DNA of 6,309 bases. Source: Lysobacterales bacterium CG02_land_8_20_14_3_00_62_12 (lineage in GTDB: Bacteria; Pseudomonadota; Gammaproteobacteria; Xanthomonadales; Ahniellaceae). How positions within the stretch are numbered: position 1 is the first letter of the stretch; each line of letters starts with the position of its first letter. A program made the translations under genes and the position numbers. Positions 1-5,400 of the stretch are shown piece after piece. Below the pieces are notes generated by a model that searched no databases, was not told the DNA's origin, and saw only the letters and a list, made by a program, of their open reading frames with translations. The stretch covers positions 1-6,309 of the forward strand of contig PEUI01000177.1 in assembly GCA_002785585.1 (NCBI GenBank). The letters are read 5' to 3'.

Positions 1-1285
1 CGATGGTGGGCAGTACCGCCTTGATCGACCAGGAGCCCAGCATGTCGCGGTGATAGTAGTGGTCGCGGTAGATCGGCAGCAGGTCGATCATGCGTTCGAT
101 CAAGGCGTGCAGGGCGCCGCTGTGTTCGGGGAAGCGTTCGGCGAGTTCGTGCAGTCGGGTGGCTTCGAAGCTCTGGTTCCAGACCAGGATGGGGCCTTTG
201 CTGCCGATCGAATGCAGCAGTTGCCGCACGAAGTCTTCGAGTGGCGATGCGCCGGAAATATCCACGAACTCGCGGTGCTTGAGCTGGCCGTCGGCAGATT
301 CGATATGGCAGGAGAACTGGAAAGGCAGCTGCTGAAAGGAGCGGGTGCCGAGCCAACGCGGGATGACGAAGGCGATGGTCTCGAAATCCAGGTAGTAACG
401 TGGGAACGGAATGCTGGCCAGTAGGGCATCGAGCTCGATTGAGCGATACGGCTTGCCGGTTTTGGTGGCGCTGAGGATGCGCCGGTGTTTGGCGTTGCCG
501 AGTGCTGCGGCCGGCACTTTGCGCAGGTCGTGATAGCCCGCCGCGATCAATTGCTGAATCAGCGCGCCCGCGTGCGGCAACAGATCGACTGGGTAGGCCG
601 GCGGTGCTGGCTCTTGCGCGCGGCAATGGTCGATGAACGGGCAGCCATAGGGTTGCGAGCAGTGTGGCCCGGTGTGGATATCCGGTTGCGGGCACGCCGC
701 AACCGTTTTCAGCCGGGCGACGATGGCCGGGATTTCCGGCAATAGCGCGCGGACTTCGGTGCTGATGTCTTGGAGGATCAGCAGGCCGCGATAATTTCCT
801 TCGCGGCGGTAGATGAACTGATTGTCGATGTGCCCGAGCTGGATCGATTGGATTTTGCGGCCGGCGCCTTCGGCGACCCAAGTCTGGATCGCGCAATCCC
901 ACAGGTGTTCGGGTTTGACCTGGGTGGTGGACTTCACTTCGATCAAGGTGTCGCCATGGGCCTGGCGCTTGAAGCCATCAACGCGAACGCGCACGTTTTG
1001 ATACTCGAACGCGGCCTCGAACAGCATCGCTGCGCCGCGCAGCGGTTTGGCTAGGAGTGCTGCAGTTTCGGCCAGTGCCTCGCGCACGTGGCGATGATCG
1101 GCTTCGACCAACACGCCGCCACCGAGCAACTCGCGCGCCAGTTCGCCGAATGCCGTGCCCTGATCGAGTCGGGTCTGCGCGCTCTCGTCCCAGCGGGCGG
1201 CAGCGGCTCCGTGCAGTTCCAGCCACAGGCGTTTTTCGCACTGACGGCCGGACTGGATGCGGGACTTGGACAGGTGTGGGGTCAT
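1..1285 (-). CDS. DUF2779 protein: Cas4-like PD-(D/E)XK module plus RNase H/DEDD-like module (3' end missing)
   Basis: The frame is open from ATG at 1285 to the left edge, giving 428 residues with no stop, so the C-terminus is cut off. Seen: residues 1-221 resemble Cas4/RecB-type PD-(D/E)XK nucleases, with D103 in VDGF, E116-V-K118 and Q134-x-W136 as the likely motifs. Cys16 plus Cys209, Cys215 and Cys221 match the one-plus-three cysteine layout that holds a 4Fe-4S cluster in Cas4 and AddB. Residues 293-428 match the DUF2779 domain: YYLDFET with D300/E302, VWNQSFEATRL with E374, MIDLL with D401, then a GSWSIKAVLP block typical of the family. The domain is thought to be an RNase H-like nuclease fold. 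Activity and substrate are unknown; DNA or RNA cleavage is inferred from the folds. The start is supported by AGGA 8 nt upstream. No cas genes or CRISPR repeats are nearby. It is divergent from the toxin-antitoxin pair. Confidence 0.86.
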   Translation of the reverse strand, partial: MTPHLSKSRIQSGRQCEKRLWLELHGAAAARWDESAQTRLDQGTAFGELARELLGGGVLVEADHRHVREALAETAALLAKPLRGAAMLFEAAFEYQNVRVRVDGFKRQAHGDTLIEVKSTTQVKPEHLWDCAIQTWVAEGAGRKIQSIQLGHIDNQFIYRREGNYRGLLILQDISTEVRALLPEIPAIVARLKTVAACPQPDIHTGPHCSQPYGCPFIDHCRAQEPAPPAYPVDLLPHAGALIQQLIAAGYHDLRKVPAAALGNAKHRRILSATKTGKPYRSIELDALLASIPFPRYYLDFETIAFVIPRWLGTRSFQQLPFQFSCHIESADGQLKHREFVDISGASPLEDFVRQLLHSIGSKGPILVWNQSFEATRLHELAERFPEHSGALHALIERMIDLLPIYRDHYYHRDMLGSWSIKAVLPTI

Positions 1286-1293
1286 CGGGATTT

Positions 1294-1297
1294 TCCT
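1294..1297 (-). promoter_or_regulatory. Ribosome binding site of the DUF2779 gene
   Basis: On the minus strand AGGA (within AGGAAAA) lies 8 nt before the ATG at 1285. It supports this start over internal ones; the next in-frame Met is residue 87. Confidence 0.6.
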
Positions 1298-1314
1298 GAT
1301 CGGCTTGGCTGGCA

Positions 1315-1330
1315 CATGCTTGTTTGCATG
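1315..1330. repeat. Short inverted repeat upstream of the DUF2779 gene
   Basis: CATGC at 1315-1319 and GCATG at 1326-1330 are a perfect 5-bp inverted repeat around a 6-nt loop, TTGTTT. It ends about 30 bp before the DUF2779 start and could be an operator half-site pair or a small mRNA hairpin. Arms this short may be chance. Confidence 0.3.
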
Positions 1331-1364
1331 GCGTTCTTGAATTGGCGCGGGCTGCAATCGCATT

Positions 1365-1384
1365 CTGTCGGCATGCCGCGACAG
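1365..1384. repeat. Inverted repeat, 6-bp arms
   Basis: CTGTCG at 1365-1370 pairs with CGACAG at 1379-1384 around an 8-nt loop that contains the palindrome GCATGC. It lies in the leader region of the DUF2779 gene. No run of T follows on either strand, so it is not an intrinsic terminator. A regulator site or a REP fragment is possible. Confidence 0.35.
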
Positions 1385-1486
1385 TTTGTGTCGCTTTTCC
1401 TGCGTATCTCCCAGCTTCACCGGCACAGGTAGGGACCGACGCGGCGCGCATTGGTGCCCGGCTGCAATTTCGGTAAAGGCAAGACG

Positions 1487-1514
1487 CGGCGCCAGCGCTG
1501 CACGCTTTGCGCCG
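1487..1514 (-). repeat. REP-like double hairpin, copy 1
   Basis: CGGCGC at 1487-1492 pairs perfectly with GCGCCG at 1509-1514. Inside is a second small stem, AGCG at 1494-1497 with CGCT at 1503-1506. The core between the outer arms matches copy 2 at 2155-2186 at 15 of 16 positions, while the outer arms differ but still pair. That pattern marks a repeated, structure-conserved element of the REP type rather than chance. The GTAG head seen on copy 2 is absent here. I place it on the minus strand to match copy 2. Confidence 0.6.
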
Positions 1515-1706
1515 GAAGTGATGCATTGCCATGTTTTGCCGCTTCTCCGGCTACAGGCGAGGTTGTGCGTAGAGCATGGATTGGACTTCGGCAAATCACG
1601 CCCGGGTCAAGGAAAACCGCTATCCTCATGGCAAGCGTGTGAGCTTGTCTCCGGGTCGTTGCAGTGCATTTTCCCGGAGATACTGAATCGATCAAGCCTT
1701 GCTGAT

Positions 1707-1711
1707 GGGAG
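1707..1711 (+). promoter_or_regulatory. Ribosome binding site of the antitoxin gene
   Basis: GGGAG lies 6 nt before the GTG at 1718. It decides in favour of this non-ATG start, since no in-frame ATG comes before residue 20. Confidence 0.6.
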
Positions 1712-1717
1712 CGCGAA

Positions 1718-1915
1718 GTGACGACACTGGTTCATGCCGAGATTCCCGACCAACTCGCACTACAGGCGAAACGTATGGTCGAGCGTGGTTGGGCGACCGA
1801 TGTCGAGGCGATTGTTGCCGAATCTCTGCGTCGCTATCTGGAGTCCCATCAGGAAATACTGACCGAACAATTTATCCAAGAGGATGTCACCTGGGGCCTT
1901 CAAGGCAATGGCTGA
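1718..1915 (+). CDS. Antitoxin of a type II toxin-antitoxin pair, ribbon-helix-helix type (putative)
   Basis: This is a 65-residue protein starting at GTG. Seen: a short N-terminal strand (LVHAEIP, residues 4-10), a first helix ending in VERGW, then a helix running from TDVEAIVAESL into RRYLESHQ. That strand-helix-helix order and size fit small DNA-binding antitoxins of the ribbon-helix-helix kind. The polar tail (about residues 45-65) is where such proteins usually grip and neutralise the toxin. The stop overlaps the start of the PIN-domain toxin by 8 bp, the usual antitoxin-first arrangement with coupled translation. By family rule the protein would repress its own promoter together with the toxin. 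The fold is judged by eye, so the exact family (CopG, ParD or another) is open. The toxin partner is truncated, so this antitoxin may now be an orphan. Confidence 0.75.
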   Translation: MTTLVHAEIPDQLALQAKRMVERGWATDVEAIVAESLRRYLESHQEILTEQFIQEDVTWGLQGNG

Positions 1916-2123
1916 TGGCGTGAGCGCCTCTATCGTTGTCGCCGATGCGGGGCCGTTGATCCACCTGGATGAATTGCAGTGCATCGCCTTGTTGGCGGAT
2001 TTCCGCGAAGTGCGGGTGCCCGAAGCGGTATGGCGAGAAGTTGCCAGGCATCGCCCACAGGCATTGGCTAGCTCGGCGGTTGCGTGGTGCCGATGCGTGG
2101 CGAGAGCAACATCCGAAGTTTAG
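1908..2123 (+). pseudogene. Truncated PIN-domain toxin (DUF3368/VapC-like), C-terminal half missing
   Basis: From ATG at 1908 the frame gives 71 residues and ends at TAG 2121-2123; GTG at 1920 is an alternative start. Seen: IVVADAGPLIHLDEL near the N-terminus carries the first catalytic Asp of PIN ribonucleases, followed by LLADFREVRVPEAVWREVARH, which is typical of the DUF3368 group. Intact members are about 150 residues, and the later conserved acidic residues of the metal site (the D-x-G-E and T-D-D regions) are absent. The last 15 or so residues (AWCRCVARATSEV) do not look like the family. A frameshift is possible: just before the stop, another frame reads VVPMRGESNIRSLATT, a plausible degraded continuation, but it then runs into the REP-like hairpin. 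The PIN call is secure and loss of activity is a strong inference. A sequencing error cannot be excluded. Confidence 0.75.
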
Positions 2124-2131
2124 CTACGACT

Positions 2132-2204
2132 GAGACTTTCGCGATGGCGATAGTGTCGGCTCCAGCGCTGCGCGCTTTGAGCCGACCTACGATGGCGAGA
2201 CTTT
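2132..2204. repeat. Short direct repeats flanking REP-like copy 2
   Basis: GAGACTTT occurs at 2132-2139 and again at 2197-2204. CGATGGCGA occurs at 2142-2150 and again at 2190-2198. The two motifs appear on both sides of the hairpin in swapped order. They could be worn duplications from insertion of the element or part of its flanks. The second GAGACTTT abuts the stop of the WYL gene. Confidence 0.5.
2155..2190 (-). repeat. REP-like double hairpin with GTAG head, copy 2
   Basis: GTCGGCTC at 2155-2162 pairs perfectly over 8 bp with GAGCCGAC at 2179-2186. Inside, AGCGC at 2164-2168 pairs with GCGCT at 2172-2176. Read on the minus strand, the element begins with GTAG (2190-2187) immediately before the stem. 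A GTAG-type head followed by an imperfect palindrome is known from REP families of Stenotrophomonas and other gammaproteobacteria that are mobilised by RAYT (TnpA-REP) transposases. It sits between the convergent toxin remnant and WYL gene, a usual REP location. No T-run follows on either strand, so any terminator role would be non-classical. Confidence 0.7.
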
Positions 2205-3230
2205 TCAAGCTTTGACGATATACGCAGCAACCGCTGCCTGATGTTCGGCGAGGATGTCGCGCTTCAGGGCGACCGGGTGTTTGACGACGAAGCCCTCGCC
2301 CTGCGCGAGAATCCACCAGCGCAGCGCCCAGCTATCGCGGAGGCTGGCACTGAGGCGGACGTGATCGCCGTGTGGGTCGAGCTGCATGTCGCCGGATAAC
2401 GGCGTTTCGGCAAGATGGATGGCGAGCGCTGGGCTGATCTGCGCGCGCAGTTTGATTGCTTCGCCATCACCGAATTCGAGTGCGCCGGAGGCGATGTAGG
2501 CGGCCAATGAAAAATCTGCGGGCCGCTTTGCGGTCTCTTCGATTGAGCGGGCGCGGTGGATGCGATGCACGGCCAACAACCGTGGTTCGACGTAATCGAA
2601 TACGGTCGCCACCAGGTAGGCGCCGGGCCCACGCTGCACCAGGCCGAGCGGATGTACGCGCATGGCTTTGGCGACGGGTTGGTCGACGCTGCGGTAATCG
2701 AGATCCAATTGCTGATCGTTGAACAGAGCTTCCTGCACGGTTTCGAGGATGCCGGGGCGGATCTTCGGCGGCAGCAGATTGAGCATCGGCGCTACCACCT
2801 GCACCTTGTCCAGCCAACGCGCCGCCGCCCCCCGGTTGCCCAGCGCTTTGAGCTTGCTGTTGGCGAGATGGAAACGCGCCTCCAACGTGCGCAGAATCGA
2901 GGCCGGCAGCAGTGGCCGCAGAAATTGTTCGAGCAGATTGAGCGACAGCGCGTCGCTCAGGTCCAACCCGGGCAAATTGAGGTCGCAGCCCTTGGTCCAG
3001 TGCCAGCCGTGCGGTGTCATCGTTTCGTCGCACTCGATCGGAAACAGCAGCGAGAGTTGCACCAGGTCGCGCTCGATGGTGCGCTTGCTGACATTTTTCA
3101 AGCCCTCGGCATCCAGCGCCAGTTTAAGTGCGAGCGCGGATTTTGGTTGGCCGCTATGCCCTGCACCGGGCAGCAATTTCAGCAATTGCCATTGCCGGGT
3201 AATGGCATCGAATTTGGATTGGTCGGGCAT
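2205..3230 (-). CDS. WYL-domain transcriptional regulator
   Basis: A 341-residue protein, a normal length for the family. Seen: residues about 7-78 form a winged helix-turn-helix with VSKRTIERDLVQLSLLFPI as the recognition region (47-65). A linker with LDLSDALSLNLLEQFL follows. The WYL domain at about 160-230 contains LDYRS (177-181), VHPLGLVQRG (192-201), AYLVATV (204-210) and the HRIHRA block (222-227). The C-terminal WCX-like domain is about 250-335. The name-giving W-Y-L triad reads A204-Y205-L206 here. WYL proteins bind DNA and commonly respond to nucleic acid or nucleotide ligands, controlling defence or DNA-damage genes. ATG at 3230 is chosen because the wHTH begins right after it; the frame is open further upstream, but that part overlaps the ATPase gene and is low-complexity. 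No strong Shine-Dalgarno is visible. It lies downstream of the AAA+ ATPase on the same strand, so it may be co-transcribed with it. Confidence 0.9.
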   Translation of the reverse strand: MPDQSKFDAITRQWQLLKLLPGAGHSGQPKSALALKLALDAEGLKNVSKRTIERDLVQLSLLFPIECDETMTPHGWHWTKGCDLNLPGLDLSDALSLNLLEQFLRPLLPASILRTLEARFHLANSKLKALGNRGAAARWLDKVQVVAPMLNLLPPKIRPGILETVQEALFNDQQLDLDYRSVDQPVAKAMRVHPLGLVQRGPGAYLVATVFDYVEPRLLAVHRIHRARSIEETAKRPADFSLAAYIASGALEFGDGEAIKLRAQISPALAIHLAETPLSGDMQLDPHGDHVRLSASLRDSWALRWWILAQGEGFVVKHPVALKRDILAEHQAAVAAYIVKA

Positions 3231-3256
3231 CTGTTCAAGTTGTCGTGGGGGCTTTG

Positions 3257-3286
3257 ATCTTAGTCGGCGCGGGGTACTTTGACCAA
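3257..3286 (-). promoter_or_regulatory. Candidate sigma-70 promoter for the WYL gene
   Basis: On the minus strand TTGGTC (3286-3281) and TAAGAT (3262-3257) are separated by 18 nt in the 119-bp gap between the ATPase stop and the WYL start. The -10 matches TATAAT at four of six positions including the key T-A and final T; the -35 matches at three. It would give the regulator its own transcript beside any read-through. The match is weak. Confidence 0.25.
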
Positions 3287-3349
3287 TCTGCTGCGGTGGG
3301 CCGGTGATGTTGATGTTCCGCGCCGTCGGCGTGCATAGCTTGGGCGGCC

Positions 3350-5368
3350 TTAGACAAATCCGATGCGCTGCGCAGGGTGGTCTGCTTTGAGTGCACATTG
3401 GACATTCAGTGCTCGCAGCACGTCGTTGGCATCGGTCAGTGGGCGAAACCGATGTTGCCTGGCCGCCGTTGCAAAATCGCCTGGAGTGAGCACGCGGATG
3501 TGCGCGAGGGCGGTGCGCAATGCCTGGTCCGGCTCGCCCAGCAGCAACTGTTGGCAGTGCGCGCAGAACAGTGCCCAAGCCGACGCCGGCAGCAGATAGT
3601 CAAACTTGAGTTTAAGATCAAAGCGGCGCAGCGCGGCCTGGTCGATGCCGTCGATCAAGTTGGTCGAGGCGACAAAGACGCCGCTAAAGCGTTCCATCTG
3701 GGCAAGCATTTCGTTGACCGCGCTCACTTCCCAGCTGCGCGTGGCATTGCGGCGGTCATGCAGGAAACTGTCGACCTCATCAAACAGCAGCACGGCCTGA
3801 TCGGCTTCGGCTTCGGCGAAGGCCTTGGCGATATTTTTTTCGGTATTACCGACGTAGCAGTCGATCAGGTCGGAGGCCTTGTGCAGATTCAAAGGCCGAT
3901 CCAGGCGTTCGGCCAGCCAGTGGCCATAGGCGGTCTTGCCGGTGCCGGGTGGGCCATACAAACATAGTCGTGCCGATGGGGCGCTAACGATGCCGTCGGC
4001 GATGGCGCTGAGATCGCCCTCGGTGTGCACCCAGCTCGGGTCATAGTGCGTGGGCAAGCGGGCGGCATCCAGCATCGGCAGGCCGCTGCGGTGTTGCGCG
4101 ATCAAAGTGGCGTCGATCAAGTGCTCGACCGCTGCTGACAGTTGAGAAGGATCAAGCTCAGCGCGGATCGATCGGACGACGGCACTGGCGCGGGTGATGA
4201 CCGCCGGCGCCAGCGCCTCGGCCTGAGTTAGGCGCTCCAGACCATCGGCGCTGAGCAGGTCACCGCAGGCGGCCTGCGCCAGCCGTTGGCGTTGCTGACG
4301 GGTCGGGATTTTCAATTGGATAATGTGATCGAAGCGGCGCAGAAACGCGGGGTCCATGCAGGCCACGCAGTTCGACAGCCACAGCGTTGGCACCGGGTTT
4401 TCTTCCAGCACCCGGTTGATCCAGGACTTGCGCACTTGCGCGGTGCTTCGGGCGAGCAGGCCGCCGTCGTTGAATACGTCTTCGGTTTCGTCAAACAGCA
4501 GCAGAGCGCTGCGGCGGCCGAAGAAGCTCTGCGCCGCCCGATAAGTACGCAGCCGTGCCTCGCCGCAGAGCGCCTCGCCGTCGTTGTCCTGGTTGGCAAC
4601 CTCGAACAGTTCGACTCCCAGATCCGCCGCCAGCACCCGCGCCAGCTGTGACTTGCCGGTGCCGGGTTCGCCATAGAGAAAAATGTTGATGCCACGGCGG
4701 CGTTCGGCGAGCGCGCGTCTGAGGTAGGGGCGCACGATGCGCAGGTCCTGCTCGATATGACTGAAGTCACTCAAGGCCAGATGCCCAGGATCGGCCGGTA
4801 CCACCGATTCGCGGAGCAGACTGAGCGGACTCTCGGCGGCCGACAGCAAGCGATCAACGAACGCTTCGGAAAGCACGTCGAGTTTGTAGCGCAGGCTGAC
4901 CAGACCAGCGCGGTTGACGTCGACCAATCCGGTTCTGCCAAGCGCACTATCGCTCTTCAGCGCGTCTTGCACTGCGGGTTCGGCGCGACCCAGGCAGACC
5001 GCGAGCACGCGCACCAGCTTTTGCGTGGTCAGGTTCTGCAATAGCTCACCGACTTCATCGAGCAGCGTGTTGGAATGGATCAGGGCAGCGAACTCGAGAA
5101 TGCGACAATCGAGATCGGTGAGCCCGATCAACAACTGCAATTCGGCGACATTGGCCAGTAAATCGGCGGGCGCTGCGGGCAGTGGCCCTTTGGCTTCGGC
5201 GCGTTTGCAGGTCTTGTTGACGGTGGCAATGATCGCCGCCGCCGACAGATCTACTTCGCTGTCTTTGATGCCGATCAGCGCGCTGATAGATTCTGGAATG
5301 CAGCGACTGGTGACCAGCGCCCGGGCGCCGCCGAGCGGCCCCAGAATGCGCAAGGCCCAGCGCAGCAC
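3350..5368 (-). CDS. Tandem AAA+ ATPase (two AAA modules), N-terminus probably lost at the join
   Basis: 672 residues from GTG at 5368. Seen: an alpha-helical N-terminal region (1-200); a first AAA module with Walker A GEPGTGKS (233-240), Walker B ALLLFDE (288-294), sensor-1 N333 and RRFD (344-347); a second module with Walker A GPPGTGKT (472-479), Walker B VLLFDE (526-531), sensor-1 N570 and RRFD (581-584). Module 2 has a classic pore-loop Y505-V-G; the matching part of module 1 lacks an aromatic residue there. This resembles SpoVK-type (COG0464) ATPases that remodel or thread proteins, probably as hexamers in the cytoplasm; the substrate is unknown. The GTG has no ribosome site, and the frame stays open upstream as HPL and 19 further codons to a TGA at 5437-5435. 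The true start is therefore probably missing across the join near 5,390. The WYL regulator follows 119 bp downstream. Confidence 0.9.
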   Translation of the reverse strand: MLRWALRILGPLGGARALVTSRCIPESISALIGIKDSEVDLSAAAIIATVNKTCKRAEAKGPLPAAPADLLANVAELQLLIGLTDLDCRILEFAALIHSNTLLDEVGELLQNLTTQKLVRVLAVCLGRAEPAVQDALKSDSALGRTGLVDVNRAGLVSLRYKLDVLSEAFVDRLLSAAESPLSLLRESVVPADPGHLALSDFSHIEQDLRIVRPYLRRALAERRRGINIFLYGEPGTGKSQLARVLAADLGVELFEVANQDNDGEALCGEARLRTYRAAQSFFGRRSALLLFDETEDVFNDGGLLARSTAQVRKSWINRVLEENPVPTLWLSNCVACMDPAFLRRFDHIIQLKIPTRQQRQRLAQAACGDLLSADGLERLTQAEALAPAVITRASAVVRSIRAELDPSQLSAAVEHLIDATLIAQHRSGLPMLDAARLPTHYDPSWVHTEGDLSAIADGIVSAPSARLCLYGPPGTGKTAYGHWLAERLDRPLNLHKASDLIDCYVGNTEKNIAKAFAEAEADQAVLLFDEVDSFLHDRRNATRSWEVSAVNEMLAQMERFSGVFVASTNLIDGIDQAALRRFDLKLKFDYLLPASAWALFCAHCQQLLLGEPDQALRTALAHIRVLTPGDFATAARQHRFRPLTDANDVLRALNVQCALKADHPAQRIGFV

Positions 5369-5369
5369 C

Positions 5370-5400
5370 AGCGGATGCGGTGCAGACCCATGCAGACTTA
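5370..5400. other. Probable chimeric junction between two unrelated genomes
   Basis: To the left the minus strand reads a gammaproteobacterial-type ATPase; to the right the plus strand reads a Bacteroidota-type OmpA protein. Both lose their 5' parts here. The heptamer TGCAGAC occurs at 5381-5387 and 5391-5397 and could be the microhomology at which two sequences were joined. By hand count GC is 41/60 at 4621-4680, 38/60 at 5341-5400, 34/60 at 5401-5460 and 23/60 at 5521-5580. The exact breakpoint is uncertain by perhaps 20-30 bp. Confidence 0.75.

Larger units (their letters stand above)
1286..1717. other. Intergenic region of 432 bp between divergent genes
   Basis: This stretch separates the divergent DUF2779 and antitoxin genes. 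Apart from the ribosome sites and inverted repeats listed separately, I find no convincing protein: the open frames on either strand are arginine- and cysteine-rich, low-complexity translations with no recognisable motif. I see no tRNA or rRNA. No strong sigma-70 promoter stands out. TTGCAG at 1659-1664, with TACTGA at 1681-1686 after a 16-nt spacer, is the best but weak candidate for the antitoxin gene. Confidence 0.6.

Noticed and set aside
1..1285. CRISPR-associated Cas4
   Set aside because: Although the N-terminal module resembles Cas4, the chain continues into a DUF2779 domain, and no cas1/cas2 or repeat array is present in the window.
978..1695. Minus-strand open frames at 978-1532 and 1417-1695, and plus-strand frames at 1386-1721 and 1451-1642
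   Set aside because: They overlap the DUF2779 gene or run through the REP-like hairpin, and their translations are Arg/Cys-rich with no recognisable domain.
2155..2186. Rho-independent terminator between the toxin remnant and the WYL gene
   Set aside because: The stem is strong, but no T-run follows on either strand; the similarity to copy 1 and the GTAG head favour a REP-like element.
2556..3257. Long plus-strand open frame opposite the WYL gene (and a similar one at 3377-3967 opposite the ATPase)
   Set aside because: These are antisense shadows of well-supported GC-rich genes; the translations show no family motifs.
3231..3578. N-terminal extension of the WYL protein by 116 residues to an upstream in-frame start at 3578
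   Set aside because: It overlaps the ATPase coding sequence on the same strand, is rich in Arg, Pro and Cys with no motif, and the wHTH begins directly after the ATG at 3230.
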